Counted from the first letter of the stretch, positions 25,954-35,219 are shown. The stretch: 64,000 bases of DNA from Nocardia jejuensis NBRC 103114 (GCF_001613145.1 NZ_BDBU01000045.1:1-64000); one strand, 5' to 3'. The notes: generated by a model from the sequence alone, not told the origin. A program made the numbers and translations.

Positions 25954-26457
25954 TCAGGGTTTCTCGGCGTTCGCCGGAGGCCGGTCCCGCTGCGGCGGCG
26001 TACCCCGTCTCGCGTAAGTCTCTTCGGGGCTGACGGTGATTACGTCCACCTGACGGACCAGCGCCCTTGGTATCTCGTGATTCTCAAAGTGGGCAGGGCT
26101 TGGGACTATGACCGCTTCAGCGTCCAGCCGGGTCGCCTGTGCCTTCAGGCGGGCCAGCGGTGGGCGTCCGAACTTGGGGTCATAGACGACCATGTCGGAA
26201 AAGTCGTACCCGAGACGAGTTGCGAGCCTTCGGATCTGAGTTTGATCCCATAGCTGAGCCATGCCTGATACGTCGGTCCGTAAGTATCCGATACAGGTCG
26301 GCTTCCACCGCATCACGGCCGTCTGCGATTCGTCGTCTTGACCGCTGGGAGTGAACAGCTCCAGGTGAACCCCGGAGTCGTCCTCCGGGTCGTCGCCGTA
26401 GGCGTTGGCTTCCAGGAAACCGCCGGGAAATTCGTAGATCCTCCGTGCGACTGCCAT
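25954..26457 (-). CDS. resolvase-fold-like protein lacking the catalytic serine
   Basis: A 167-residue protein. The central part CIGYLRTDVSGMAQLWDQTQ followed by IRRLATRLGYDFSDMVVYDP and DAEAVIVPSPAHFE recalls the N-terminal domain of serine recombinases. The usual Tyr-x-Arg-x-Ser is altered (YLRTD), and no DNA-binding C-terminal domain follows. It may be a regulatory relative rather than an active recombinase. The ATG at 26457 is accepted. The 25716-25953 gap beyond its stop shows nothing. Confidence 0.5.
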   Translation of the reverse strand: MAVARRIYEFPGGFLEANAYGDDPEDDSGVHLELFTPSGQDDESQTAVMRWKPTCIGYLRTDVSGMAQLWDQTQIRRLATRLGYDFSDMVVYDPKFGRPPLARLKAQATRLDAEAVIVPSPAHFENHEIPRALVRQVDVITVSPEETYARRGTPPQRDRPPANAEKP

Positions 26458-26707
26458 CTCAACTCCTTGCCTCGTACTCGAAAGACGCAGCGGCCCAACG
26501 ATCCTGAACGTCCGCGAATCCCACTGTCAGCGCGGTCGACGGCGTAGGAACCGGACGGGCCATGACGCGGAATGCTCGCGGCTCCTGCTGCAGCAGTTGA
26601 TGATTCATGGCCCCTCCCCGGCAGACGGCTAGCTCACGAGGCAGTTCGAGGGTGGAACGCCGACCCCGAACGCCTGACCTCGACGCTAGGAGTTCGGCCT
26701 ACCCACA

Positions 26708-26744
26708 GCCAATAATATTGCTCGAGATTGCTCAATATTTTGGC
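26708..26744. promoter_or_regulatory. AT-rich inverted repeat, candidate operator of the XRE cassette
   Basis: GCCAATAATATTG (26708-26720) faces CAATATTTTGGC (26733-26744), with 12 bases between. Inside, ATTGCTC occurs twice, 10 bases apart (26717 and 26727). This AT-rich site stands out in a GC-rich genome and lies 60-100 bases before the first gene of the cassette. The rest of the 26458-26805 gap is unremarkable. Confidence 0.55.
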
Positions 26745-26805
26745 TGATATGCGCCAGATTTCGAGCCATACTGAGGATTCCGACACTCTTATTGGAGGCA
26801 ACGCC

Positions 26806-27135
26806 ATGCGCTTGCGATTCCTCGGAAAGAACACTCAGGGAGACCACTCCCCTGCCCTGTACGCCGCAGAGCAAGGGTCCTACGTCGTCCAGGGCTGGCG
26901 GGTGCCAGGACGCCCCGAACTGATCGAGATTCCGCACCCGCTCCTCGGATTCCTCGAGCCTGGAACGTGTCTCGGCACGCTCCTACAGGACACGGGTCAC
27001 GGCACTTTCACTCTTACGGGTCCCCCTTTCATCGATCCAGAAGCCTGGGAACAGTTGGATGTACCGGACCACGAGGCGTGCATAGAGGTTCCAATGGGCA
27101 AGGAGGTGCGCCGCGATGCGCCACTTGATCGGTAG
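26806..27135 (+). CDS. hypothetical protein, first gene of DUF6879/XRE cassette
   Basis: A 109-residue protein of unknown function, beta-rich, with the SYVVQGWRVPGRPELIEIPH segment. Such genes commonly precede DUF6879 and XRE-DUF5753 genes in actinobacteria. The ATG at 26806 has TTGGAGG nearby upstream. It overlaps the next gene by 20 bases. The overlap and shared setting suggest co-expression. Confidence 0.65.
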   Translation: MRLRFLGKNTQGDHSPALYAAEQGSYVVQGWRVPGRPELIEIPHPLLGFLEPGTCLGTLLQDTGHGTFTLTGPPFIDPEAWEQLDVPDHEACIEVPMGKEVRRDAPLDR

Positions 27136-27646
27136 AGAATTCACCGACTTGTTCCACGCGTGCCGGCGATCGGCATTCCACATCGAGGTACAGGACAGCT
27201 ACAGCACCCCGGACGAATCCGAGCCCTTCCGGAAGTTCCTTCACGGTCAGGCGGACGATTTCGCCTGGCTGCAAGGCTGGCTGGACCTGGTTCGCGAATC
27301 GACCGATCGCGGAGTCTCCGTCACGCGTCTTCGAATCGTCACCGTGCCACACGTCGATTACACACGGTGGAGTCTTGCGGTCTCACCTTTGAACATCCAA
27401 GCGGGAGAAGACATCCGGTACCTGGCGCGGCACACGGTCGGTCCCGATGCGATACCGGCGGATGACTACTGGCTGTTCGATGACGATACGGTTGCCTACA
27501 CCCTCTTCCGGCCCGACGGCGCAGCGGCGGGCGCAGCCACAACGACTGATCCAGCACTCGTTCATCGGTGCGTCGCGATACGCGATGCGATGTGGTCACG
27601 AGCCAATCCATATGCCGAATACAACCGGACTATCGTCACGACGTGA
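27116..27646 (+). CDS. DUF6879 family protein
   Basis: A 176-residue protein matching the DUF6879 pattern: FTDLFHACRRSAFHIEVQDS, then FLHGQADDFAWLQGWLDLVR, RLRIVTVPHVDYTRWSLAVS and DDYWLFDDDTVAYTLF. These proteins nearly always accompany DUF5753 XRE regulators and may antagonise or co-regulate them, by analogy with WhiJ/AbaA-like developmental clusters in Streptomyces. The ATG at 27116 has AAGGAGG ten bases upstream. Its stop overlaps the next start in a GTGA. Confidence 0.82.
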   Translation: MRHLIGREFTDLFHACRRSAFHIEVQDSYSTPDESEPFRKFLHGQADDFAWLQGWLDLVRESTDRGVSVTRLRIVTVPHVDYTRWSLAVSPLNIQAGEDIRYLARHTVGPDAIPADDYWLFDDDTVAYTLFRPDGAAAGAATTTDPALVHRCVAIRDAMWSRANPYAEYNRTIVTT

Positions 27647-28560
27647 CCGCAGTCCACAAAGCGCGTCAGGCTCTCGGGCAACAGCTTCGGGACCTTCGCA
27701 ACGATTCGGGCCTGACCGGACGCCAGCTCGCCGACCTTGCGGGCTGGAATCCGTCGAAGATTTCAAAGATCGAGTACGGCAAGCAGACGCCGACCGAGGA
27801 CGACATTCGGGCATGGTGCGCTCATACCAGCGCTACGGGCCACACGGCAGACCTCATCGCGGCATTGCGCAACCTGGATTCCGCGTACCTGGACTGGCGG
27901 CGAACTCTCGCGGCAGGAATCCGCCGACAGCAGACGAAGATCCACGCGATCGAAGCCGAGACGACACTGATCCGGGGATACGATCCCGCGCTGATTCCCG
28001 GTCTCCTGCACACGCCCGAGTACGCGGAAGCGATCTTCCAGCGGGTCGCGGAGTTCAATCACACCCCGAACGATGCCGAAGACGCGGTGGCCGCACGCAT
28101 GAATCGGCAACAGCGGTACCTCTATCACGGAGACCGGCGAGTTCACTACCTCATCGGTGAGCAAGCCTTGTATACGACAGTCGGCGACGACGGAATCATG
28201 TTCGGCCAGCTCGATCGCCTCCTATCCGCGATGTCCCTACCCCGGGTTCGCCTGGGAATCGTCCCGCTGATGTCCGAGTACCTCGTATCCGCCGCGAACT
28301 TCGTGATCTACGACAGTCGAGTGGTGATGGTGGAGGGAATCACGGCGGCCACAACCGTCACTCAGCCCCGCGAAATCGCCTCGTACAGCAGGGCGTTCGA
28401 CATGCTGGCCGATCAGTCGGTGACCGCGGACGCTGCGCGCGCTCTGATCCGAGCAGCCCAGGAACGGCGGCGCGGCCGGTATGAACCGGCGGAGCAGGCG
28501 GATGCCCAGCGTGCGAAGGGGACAGGTGGCGAGCCACCCGAACCACCTCCCCAATCGTGA
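27643..28560 (+). CDS. XRE-family regulator with DUF5753 domain
   Basis: A 305-residue DNA-binding protein. The helix-turn-helix is near the N-terminus (LRNDSGLTGRQLADLAGWNP...ISKIEYGKQTP), followed by the DUF5753 domain (about residues 95-280), with IPGLLHTPEYAEAIF and the MSLPRVRLGIVPL motif. These are homologs of Streptomyces WhiJ/BldB-associated regulators. The GTG at 27643 is coupled to the DUF6879 stop. The inverted repeat at 26708-26744 is the natural candidate for its operator. Confidence 0.85.
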   Translation: MTAVHKARQALGQQLRDLRNDSGLTGRQLADLAGWNPSKISKIEYGKQTPTEDDIRAWCAHTSATGHTADLIAALRNLDSAYLDWRRTLAAGIRRQQTKIHAIEAETTLIRGYDPALIPGLLHTPEYAEAIFQRVAEFNHTPNDAEDAVAARMNRQQRYLYHGDRRVHYLIGEQALYTTVGDDGIMFGQLDRLLSAMSLPRVRLGIVPLMSEYLVSAANFVIYDSRVVMVEGITAATTVTQPREIASYSRAFDMLADQSVTADAARALIRAAQERRRGRYEPAEQADAQRAKGTGGEPPEPPPQS

Positions 28561-28645
28561 GCTATCCGGCGAGTCGACCACTCGGAGTGGCTAGGATCTT
28601 CGCAGTCGTAATTCGTGTTCGTGGACCGCGGAGGGGGGCTCGACG

Positions 28646-29365
28646 ATGAGCTCAGTGGAGTTGGACGCGCCTGACGGGACTGTCGGGGCCTATCTGGCTG
28701 TTCCCGAGGGGGACGGGCCCTGGCCCGGGGTGGTGATTCTGCACGACATGCTCGGGGTGAGCACTGTCATGCGGGATACCGCGCAGATGCTGGCCGCGCA
28801 CGGATATATGACCATCGCTCCGGATCTGTTCTCGCGCGGCAAGGTTCGGTGCGTGCCGGGGATGTTCCGTGAGCTGCTCGGATCGCGGCGGGACGGGGCC
28901 ACGGTGCGCGACATCCTCGCGGCTCGGGAATACCTGCTGAAGGATTCGCGCAACAGCGGCAAGGTCGCGGTGGCGGGATTCTGCCTGGGTGGCGCGTTCG
29001 CATTGCTGACGGCCACAGAGGGATTCGACGTCTCCGCGCCGTTCTATCCTTCGGGCCGCGGCAACTACGACGAGATGCTGCGCGGCTCCTGCCCGATCGT
29101 GGCCAGTTACGGTCAGCACGATCCGGCCAATATCGGGCGCGGCCCCAAGCTGGAGCGCACCCTCACCGAGCTCGGCGTCCCTCACGATGTGAAAACCTAT
29201 CCGGGCGTGGGCCATTCGTTCGCCAACGATCACTCGGGTCAAGCCCTCCTGCGCGTAGCCGGTCTCGGCCACGACGCCGACGCCACCTCCGACGCCTGGC
29301 AGCGGATCTTCGCCTTCTTCGAAACCCACCTCGCCACGGACCAGCCGACCACCCCGACTCCCTAG
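28646..29365 (+). CDS. dienelactone hydrolase family protein
   Basis: A 239-residue alpha/beta-hydrolase of the dienelactone hydrolase type. The nucleophile elbow is GFCLGG with Cys as nucleophile, the acid is in SYGQHDPAN, and the His is in GVGHSFAND. DLHs act in chloro- or catechol degradation and on other carboxymethylene lactones. No ring-cleavage gene is nearby, so the substrate is open. The ATG at 28646 is downstream of GAGGGGGG. It opens the catabolic region. Confidence 0.88.
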   Translation: MSSVELDAPDGTVGAYLAVPEGDGPWPGVVILHDMLGVSTVMRDTAQMLAAHGYMTIAPDLFSRGKVRCVPGMFRELLGSRRDGATVRDILAAREYLLKDSRNSGKVAVAGFCLGGAFALLTATEGFDVSAPFYPSGRGNYDEMLRGSCPIVASYGQHDPANIGRGPKLERTLTELGVPHDVKTYPGVGHSFANDHSGQALLRVAGLGHDADATSDAWQRIFAFFETHLATDQPTTPTP

Positions 29366-29518
29366 CCCGCCGCACCCGCGATCCGGCCCTACCGATCGCA
29401 GCCACGTGAGATGCGATCGCGGGCTCGTGAGATCCACGGCGGCAATTCGGCGACAGCGGCCCGAGCACTCCCGAGAAGTCCTGTGTGCCAGCGCGTGTCA
29501 CTCCGAGGAGAGAAATCC

Positions 29519-29896
29519 ATGCCGGAGTGGGTGGCGGAGACGGGCGTTCGGCGGGCGCGGCCCCGGACCGGTGGGGGCGGTGTGCGGTTGCCGGGTACCA
29601 GGGTCGATCGCTGCCATGATCAGGTTATGGATGAACTCGACAAGGGGGTCGAAGAGGCCACGCGGGGGTTGTTGGACGGCAGGTCGACGCTGGTGGAGTT
29701 CTATCGCGATTTCAACGCGGCGATCTGGCCCATAGCGGCGAACCGCCCGCTGCGTGGGCTGGAGATCGAGATATTCGAGGCGCTGGAGCGGTGGGAGTCG
29801 AGCATCAGCGAGGAGCGGCCCGGGATCGTGGCGGAGATCAAACGGATGGCCGCGGCGGCGATCGCACCACTCCCCGACCCCGCCGACCTGGCCTAG
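29519..29896 (+). CDS. hypothetical small helical protein
   Basis: A 126-residue protein with no known domain. The last 90 residues (from MDELDKGVEEATRGLLDGRS) are predicted helical with alternating charge. The first 36 residues are Arg-rich and low in hydrophobic content. GAGGAG (29505-29510) lies at the ideal distance from the ATG at 29519. An ATG at 29627 would give only the well-folded 90-residue part and is the alternative start. Confidence 0.55.
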   Translation: MPEWVAETGVRRARPRTGGGGVRLPGTRVDRCHDQVMDELDKGVEEATRGLLDGRSTLVEFYRDFNAAIWPIAANRPLRGLEIEIFEALERWESSISEERPGIVAEIKRMAAAAIAPLPDPADLA

Positions 29897-29927
29897 CCGA
29901 TCCGGCCCAGCGGATCCGGCCCAGACG

Positions 29928-30398
29928 TCAGGGCGCTGACAGGCGGGTGCGAAGCGAGTCGGCGAAGTTGCGGGCGGACTCGAAATCGGCGGAGTCCGGA
30001 TGGCCTTTTCGGATCCCGCCGAGGGGTTTGAAGGGGAAGTAGGTGTCCAGCGCCCGGCAGGAGAAGGTATCGACCACCTCGAAGCCCTTACCTTCGAGCT
30101 GCCGGACCAGCGGCCGCGAGAACTTCTGGAAACCCGCGTCGGCGAAGCCGCTGGTGGCGAACACGAAGGCCTTGGTCCCCGCCGTCTCGGGAAGCGACTC
30201 GATGAACCCGCGCAGGTCGGCGTGGAACGCCCCGAGGAAGATGCCGGATCCGAATCCGACCAGGTCGTAGCTGGAGAGTCCGGTGTGGTCGGCCTCGTCC
30301 GGTGCGACGATGTGTGCCCCCAGAATCGGGGCGATCGCATCGGCCACCCGCCTGGTGTTGCCGTGGGACACGGAGGTGCACACGATAAGGGTCTTCAC
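29928..30398 (-). CDS. flavodoxin family protein
   Basis: A 156-residue FMN-binding protein. The phosphate-binding loop is TSVSHGNTRRVADAI at residues 8-22. Strand-loop SYDLVGFGSGIF and the later FATSGF fit a flavodoxin/menaquinone-dependent protoporphyrinogen-oxidase-like fold. The electron partner is unknown. It lies next to the small helical gene in convergent orientation. Confidence 0.82.
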   Translation of the reverse strand: MKTLIVCTSVSHGNTRRVADAIAPILGAHIVAPDEADHTGLSSYDLVGFGSGIFLGAFHADLRGFIESLPETAGTKAFVFATSGFADAGFQKFSRPLVRQLEGKGFEVVDTFSCRALDTYFPFKPLGGIRKGHPDSADFESARNFADSLRTRLSAP

Positions 30399-30543
30399 GC
30401 CGATGCTCCTTCAACTCGCGGGTTCCCGTCGATCCTCACACAGTCGACCGGGGAGCGGGCTTGCTGAAAGATCACATCGACAGCCGCGGTGAACCGCAAA
30501 CCAGCTGAGCTGCAGCGGAATCCACGCGCGGCGCAAAGCAGAG

Positions 30544-30570
30544 CGGCCCGACCGGATTCCGGTCGGGCCG
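30544..30570 (-). terminator. terminator after the semialdehyde dehydrogenase gene
   Basis: A perfect 12-base inverted repeat CGGCCCGACCGG (30544-30555) and CCGGTCGGGCCG (30559-30570) around ATT, just downstream of the stop at 30590. Confidence 0.78.
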
Positions 30571-30589
30571 TCCACTGCGAGCAGGAAGC

Positions 30590-32218
30590 TCAGCCCAGAT
30601 GCAGGCGGCGCATCAGGCGCAGGGTGAGCAGGGTGGACTTGAGTTGCTTCTCGTACGGCATGCCGGAGCGGGCGGCGAGGATCTGCTTCTTCTGCACGCC
30701 GATATTGATGGTGTCGGTGTACTTGAGAATGCCCGCGGCGCCGTGGCGGGTGCCGACGCCGGACTGCTTGACCCCGCCGGACGGGGTGCCCTTGGCGGCG
30801 TAGGTGGTGACGAAGCCGTCGTTGATGTTGATGGCGCCGGATTCGATCTTCTCGGCCATCCGCCCGGCACGGTCGAAGTCGCTGGTCCAGACCGCCGCGT
30901 TGAGGCCGTAGTCGGTGTCGTTGGCGAGGCGGATGGCTTCCTCGTCGGTGCCGTACTTGTAGATGGACACGACGGGACCGAAGGTCTCCATCCGCGCGTG
31001 GGCCATATCGGGGGTGACCCCGGTGAGCACGGTGGGCTCGAAGAACGCGGGGCCGATGTCGGGGCGGGGGCTGCCGCCGGTGAGCACGGTCGCGCCCTTC
31101 TCGCGGGCCTCGTCGACATGCGCCGCGACGCGCTTCATGTGATCGACCGACACCAGCGAGCCGAACTCGGGATCGAAGTCGTAGGTGGCTCCGATCTTGG
31201 AGCCCAACTCCTCTGCGGCGGAGACGAATCGACGCACGAACTCGTCGTAGATCTTCTCCTGCACGTAGATCCGCTCGATGTGCATGCACGCCTGGCCGGT
31301 GTTGCCGAAGACCGCGAAGGTGGCGCTGGGAATGGCCTCGTCGAGGTTGGCGTCCTCCAGCACGATGAGCGGGTTCTTGCCGCCGAGTTCGAGGCTGCAA
31401 CCGATGAGATTGCGTCCTGCCTGCTCACCGATGGTGCGGCCGGTCGCGGTGGATCCGGTGAACATGACGAAGTCGACATTGTCGATGAGGGTCGGGCCGA
31501 CATCGGGGCCGCCACCGCAGACGACCTGCACGAGTCCGCGCGGCAGCCCGGCCTTGTGCAGCAGTTCGAGCCCGAACAGCGTGCACAGCGCGGTCTTGTT
31601 GTCCGGCTTGAGCACCAGCCCGTTGCCGGCCATCAGCGCGGGGGTGGAGTCGGACATGGCGATGGCGAAGGGGAAGTTCCACGGCGCGATGACCGCGACG
31701 ACGCCCTTGGGCCGGTGCTCCTCGGTGGAGGAGGTGATGACCGGCATCGGTCCGCTGCGCTTCTTGCTGCGCAGGGTCTTCTCGGCCGTCTTGAGATAGT
31801 GCGCGATCACCATCGGGGGGTCGCACGCCTCCTCGATGGCCATGCGGCGAGCCTTGCCGGAGCCGATCTGGATCAGATCGGCGATGGTCTCGATCTCGGA
31901 GAGGATGAGCTCGTGCCAGCGCTCGAAGACCTCGAGCCGCTGCTTGACCGAGCGCTGCGCCCACTCCCGCTGAGCGGCACGAGCGACGGCGACGGCGGAT
32001 TCCACGTCCTGCGGCGAGGACTGCGGCAGATACCCCACGACGTCGCCGGTGTAGACCTCGATCATCTCGAAGGGCTCGCGCGCTTCGCCGGCCTTACCCG
32101 CGGTCACCATGCCGGTGAGCCGGTTGATCAGGGATTCAGTGACCCTGGGCGGCAGCGACGTGGAAGGCTTGCTCGAGGACTCTGCCCGCGAGCCGCTCTG
32201 CGTACTCGTGTTGCTCAT
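30590..32218 (-). CDS. gabD2: succinate-semialdehyde dehydrogenase (NADP+), GabD2-like
   Basis: A 542-residue aldehyde dehydrogenase. The catalytic motifs are LELGGKNPLIVLEDA (general base Glu) and FGNTGQACMHIERI (nucleophile Cys). The N-terminal APWNFPFAIAMSD and the FTGSTATGRTIGEQAG cofactor loop are present. It aligns over its length with mycobacterial GabD2 (Rv1731), but substrate assignment from this is tentative. It is divergent from the crotonase gene, with a KstR-box-like site between. Confidence 0.83.
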   Translation of the reverse strand: MSNTSTQSGSRAESSSKPSTSLPPRVTESLINRLTGMVTAGKAGEAREPFEMIEVYTGDVVGYLPQSSPQDVESAVAVARAAQREWAQRSVKQRLEVFERWHELILSEIETIADLIQIGSGKARRMAIEEACDPPMVIAHYLKTAEKTLRSKKRSGPMPVITSSTEEHRPKGVVAVIAPWNFPFAIAMSDSTPALMAGNGLVLKPDNKTALCTLFGLELLHKAGLPRGLVQVVCGGGPDVGPTLIDNVDFVMFTGSTATGRTIGEQAGRNLIGCSLELGGKNPLIVLEDANLDEAIPSATFAVFGNTGQACMHIERIYVQEKIYDEFVRRFVSAAEELGSKIGATYDFDPEFGSLVSVDHMKRVAAHVDEAREKGATVLTGGSPRPDIGPAFFEPTVLTGVTPDMAHARMETFGPVVSIYKYGTDEEAIRLANDTDYGLNAAVWTSDFDRAGRMAEKIESGAININDGFVTTYAAKGTPSGGVKQSGVGTRHGAAGILKYTDTINIGVQKKQILAARSGMPYEKQLKSTLLTLRLMRRLHLG

Positions 32219-32270
32219 GGTGCTCTCTCCATTACTTGCCGCCCGTGACGACGGTCACCATGATCCAAAC

Positions 32271-32284
32271 TAGAACACGTTATT
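32271..32284. promoter_or_regulatory. KstR-box-like site between gabD2 and crotonase gene
   Basis: TAGAACACGTTATT matches TnnAACnnGTTnnA except the last base. It also overlaps GAACA...TGTTC symmetry (to 32288). It sits in the shared promoter region of the two divergent genes. Confidence 0.55.
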
Positions 32285-32355
32285 GTTCAGGACAACGGCG
32301 CGGGGTACTTTCGTGCCGAATCAACGGCACAGTGCCCAGCGAAGAAAGGTCGGCG

Positions 32356-33177
32356 ATGACCACCGCGACTGCTGAAACACCGAGCAACACCGAGCCGCAC
32401 GCGCTCGTCGAGAAGCGTGGCGCGACGCTGATCGTCACCATGAACCGCCCGGCCCGCAAGAACGCCCTGACCGCCGAGATGCTGGGGATCCTGGCCGACG
32501 CCTGGGACACGGTCGACAACGACCCGGAGATCCGCAGCTGCATCCTCACCGGCGCCGGCAACGCGTTCTGCGCGGGTGCGGATCTCAAGAACATGGCCGG
32601 CTCCGATCCGAGCGCGGGCATGGCCAAGGGCGGCGCGTTCGACCCGACCCGGATGCCGGGTCTGCTCAAGGGCCGCCGCCTCACCAAGCCGCTGATCGCG
32701 GCCGTCGAGGGCGCGGCCATCGCGGGCGGCACCGAGATCCTGCAGGGCACCGACATCCGCGTCGCGGGCGAGAGCGCCAAATTCGGCATCTCCGAGGCGA
32801 AGTGGAGCCTGTTCCCGATGGGCGGCTCCGCGGTGCGTCTGCCCCGGCAGATCCCGTACACCATCGCCGCGGAGCTGCTGCTGACCGGACGGCACATCAC
32901 CGCCACCGAGGCGCTGAACTTCGGCCTCATCGGCCATGTCGTGCCCGACGGCACCGCGCTGGACAAGGCCCTGGAGATCGCCGAGCTGATCAACAACAAC
33001 GGCCCGCTGGCCGTGCAGGCGATCCTGAAGGTCATCCGCGACACCGAGGGCCTGCACGAGGAGGAGGCCTTCAAGATCGACGCCGAGGTCGGCCTGCCGG
33101 TCTTCCGCAGCGCGGACGCCAAGGAGGGCCCGCGCGCCTTCGCCGAGAAGCGCAAGCCGAACTTCCAGGGCAAGTAA
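32356..33177 (+). CDS. crotonase/enoyl-CoA hydratase family protein
   Basis: A 273-residue crotonase-fold protein. The oxyanion-hole segments are NAFCAGADLKNM and EGAAIAGGTEILQGTDIRVA, and the second catalytic Glu is in GISEAKWSLFPMGGSAVRLP. Hydration or isomerisation of an enoyl-CoA intermediate is likely. The ATG at 32356 follows AAAGG by eight bases. The gene is expressed opposite to gabD2 from a shared region. Confidence 0.88.
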   Translation: MTTATAETPSNTEPHALVEKRGATLIVTMNRPARKNALTAEMLGILADAWDTVDNDPEIRSCILTGAGNAFCAGADLKNMAGSDPSAGMAKGGAFDPTRMPGLLKGRRLTKPLIAAVEGAAIAGGTEILQGTDIRVAGESAKFGISEAKWSLFPMGGSAVRLPRQIPYTIAAELLLTGRHITATEALNFGLIGHVVPDGTALDKALEIAELINNNGPLAVQAILKVIRDTEGLHEEEAFKIDAEVGLPVFRSADAKEGPRAFAEKRKPNFQGK

Positions 33178-33192
33178 CCCGCTGTGCGAGAA

Positions 33193-33223
33193 GGGGTGTC
33201 GAGGACCAGGTCCCCGACACCCC
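33193..33223. terminator. bidirectional terminator between crotonase and ABC genes
   Basis: GGGGTGTCG (33193-33201) pairs with CGACACCCC (33215-33223), with a nested GGACC/GGTCC hairpin in the loop. It lies between convergent stops. Confidence 0.75.
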
Positions 33224-33233
33224 CGCAGCGCCC

Positions 33234-35015
33234 TCAGCGAGCCGCGACTTCCTCACCGAGGAATCCGCCCGACTGATGCCGCCACAATTGCGCGTACGTT
33301 CCCTCCGCGCGCAGCAATTCCTCGTGGGTGCCCTGTTCGGCGATCCGCCCACGATCGAGCACGATCAGCTGGTCCATTCCGGCGACCGTGCTCAGCCGGT
33401 GCGCGACCACCAGCGCCGTACGCCCCTCCATCAGCTCCCAGAGTGCTTGCTGCACAAGCAGTTCGCTCTCGGAATCGAGGGCGCTGGTGGCCTCGTCCAG
33501 CAGCAGGATCGGCGAGTCCCGCAGGATGGCCCGGGCCAGTGCGACGCGCTGACGCTGCCCGCCGGACAGTTTCACCCCGCGCTCACCCAGCAGCGTGTCC
33601 ATGCCCTGGGGCAACGCGTCGCAGAACTCGCTCACGTGCGCCGCTTTCGCCGCGCGCGTGATCTCCGCGTCGGTGGCGTCCGGCCGCGCGAAACGGATGT
33701 TGTCGCGCAGCGTCCGGTGGAACATGGCCGGATCCTGCGGCACGTACGCGAGCAGGCTGCGCAGATCCGACTGCTTCAGTCGCGAGATGTCCTGACCGCC
33801 GATGCGAATGCTGCCGCCGTTCACGTCCATCATGCGCAGCAGCAACTGCGTGAGCGTGCTCTTGCCGCCGCCGGACCGCCCGACCAGACCGATCTTGGAA
33901 CCACTCGGCACGGTCAGGTCCAAGCCCTGGAACAGCGGCGCGGCGCCGGCGTGCGAAAAGTCGACCCGATCGAATCGGATGTCGAATCCCTTGGATCGCA
34001 ACGGTTCCGGCTCGACGAGATCCACCACCTTCGGCTCGTCGACCAGCAGCTCGGTGAACTGCGCCGCCTCGGTGAGGGTGCTCTCGAGCCGCCGGTAGAT
34101 CTGGTTGAAGCGGAACATGATCCCGGTCGCGTTCCAGTAGTACGTGAACGCCACGATGATGACCTCGACGCTCGCGTGCCCGCCGCCGATGTTCAGCGCG
34201 ATCAGCAATCCGAGCACATTGGTCACGACCACGATCGGCATCACCACGGTGTCGATCCGCAGGTTGGCATAGTCCCAGGAGCGCAACGACTTTCGCCGCT
34301 GCTCGGCCACCCGCCTGCGATGTTCCTCCCGCTCCTGCGGTTCGGCCGCGAAGGCGCGCACCACCTGCATGTTGGCCAGGCTGTCGGCGACATGCCCCGA
34401 TACCAGCGCGATGGCGGCCTCTCGATCGCGAACCAGCGCCTGCCGCCGCCGGATCAGCGGCGCGATGACGCCCGCGGTCAGCGCGATCAAGCTGATCAGC
34501 ACCACCACCAGCATCGGGTCGTACTGCCACAGCACCACCGACGCGAAGAGCAGCGGCACCAGCGCGGCGAGGATCTCGAACGCGAAGGTGTCGGCGAACT
34601 CCTCGAAGCGCGCCGCGAAACTCAGCGATCGTTTGGTCAGCGAGCCCGCGAAATTATTGTGGAAGAACGCCGCGTCCTTGGCCAGCAGTTCGTCCATGGC
34701 GGTCACGTACAGGCTCTCGATGCCATAGGCGTCGACCCGGTTCAGGCAGTGGATTCCGATGCGCCACACCACTTCCGAACCCAGTAGCAGTCCAGCGAAG
34801 CCCAGCACGTACGGCCACAGGGTCCCGAACGACGAGTCGCCGGTGGTCGCGACCTTGCCCGCCATGACCGCGACCAGTAGCGGTGCGAGGTACAGCTGAC
34901 AGATATTGCCCAGCGCGGGCGCCAGCAGCGCCGGGATGGCGAGTAGTTTCCGCCGTGCCAGTTCCCGGCGGTAGAAGCGCAGAACCAGCATCACGGAGGA
35001 TCCGCGTGAGGTCAT
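33234..35015 (-). CDS. ABC transporter, fused permease and ATPase (exporter type)
   Basis: A 593-residue half-transporter. The N-terminal six membrane helices span about residues 1-320. The nucleotide-binding domain has Walker A GRSGGGKST, signature LSGGQRQRVALARAIL and Walker B ILLLDEATSALDSE. It resembles MsbA-like lipid/drug exporters and normally works as a dimer. The ATG at 35015 is near the hydrophobic start. The substrate is not known. Confidence 0.9.
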   Translation of the reverse strand: MTSRGSSVMLVLRFYRRELARRKLLAIPALLAPALGNICQLYLAPLLVAVMAGKVATTGDSSFGTLWPYVLGFAGLLLGSEVVWRIGIHCLNRVDAYGIESLYVTAMDELLAKDAAFFHNNFAGSLTKRSLSFAARFEEFADTFAFEILAALVPLLFASVVLWQYDPMLVVVLISLIALTAGVIAPLIRRRQALVRDREAAIALVSGHVADSLANMQVVRAFAAEPQEREEHRRRVAEQRRKSLRSWDYANLRIDTVVMPIVVVTNVLGLLIALNIGGGHASVEVIIVAFTYYWNATGIMFRFNQIYRRLESTLTEAAQFTELLVDEPKVVDLVEPEPLRSKGFDIRFDRVDFSHAGAAPLFQGLDLTVPSGSKIGLVGRSGGGKSTLTQLLLRMMDVNGGSIRIGGQDISRLKQSDLRSLLAYVPQDPAMFHRTLRDNIRFARPDATDAEITRAAKAAHVSEFCDALPQGMDTLLGERGVKLSGGQRQRVALARAILRDSPILLLDEATSALDSESELLVQQALWELMEGRTALVVAHRLSTVAGMDQLIVLDRGRIAEQGTHEELLRAEGTYAQLWRHQSGGFLGEEVAAR

Positions 35016-35136
35016 CAGTCCCCTCTCGAATCAGGTGTTCGAGCAGTACAAGGGGACTATGGTGCCTCGCCGGGGCCGTTATCGCGAGCGATTATTCGCC
35101 CGCCGGTAGCCGGTGAGCGGGCGTGCGAAGAGTGCA

Positions 35137-35172
35137 GCGCTGGGCAACCGCAGAGCCCCGGTTGCCCAGCGC
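35137..35172 (-). terminator. terminator after SDR gene
   Basis: A perfect 13-base inverted repeat GCGCTGGGCAACC (35137-35149) and GGTTGCCCAGCGC (35160-35172) with a 10-base loop, downstream of the SDR on the minus strand. Confidence 0.75.
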
Positions 35173-35219
35173 CTGGAGCGGATGCCGGTCGGAGCACGAG
35201 CCGGCATCCACGCGTGGCG

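Noticed and set aside
30599..32248. 549-codon plus-strand frame opposite gabD2
   Set aside because: Antisense shadow of the aldehyde dehydrogenase with no recognisable domain.
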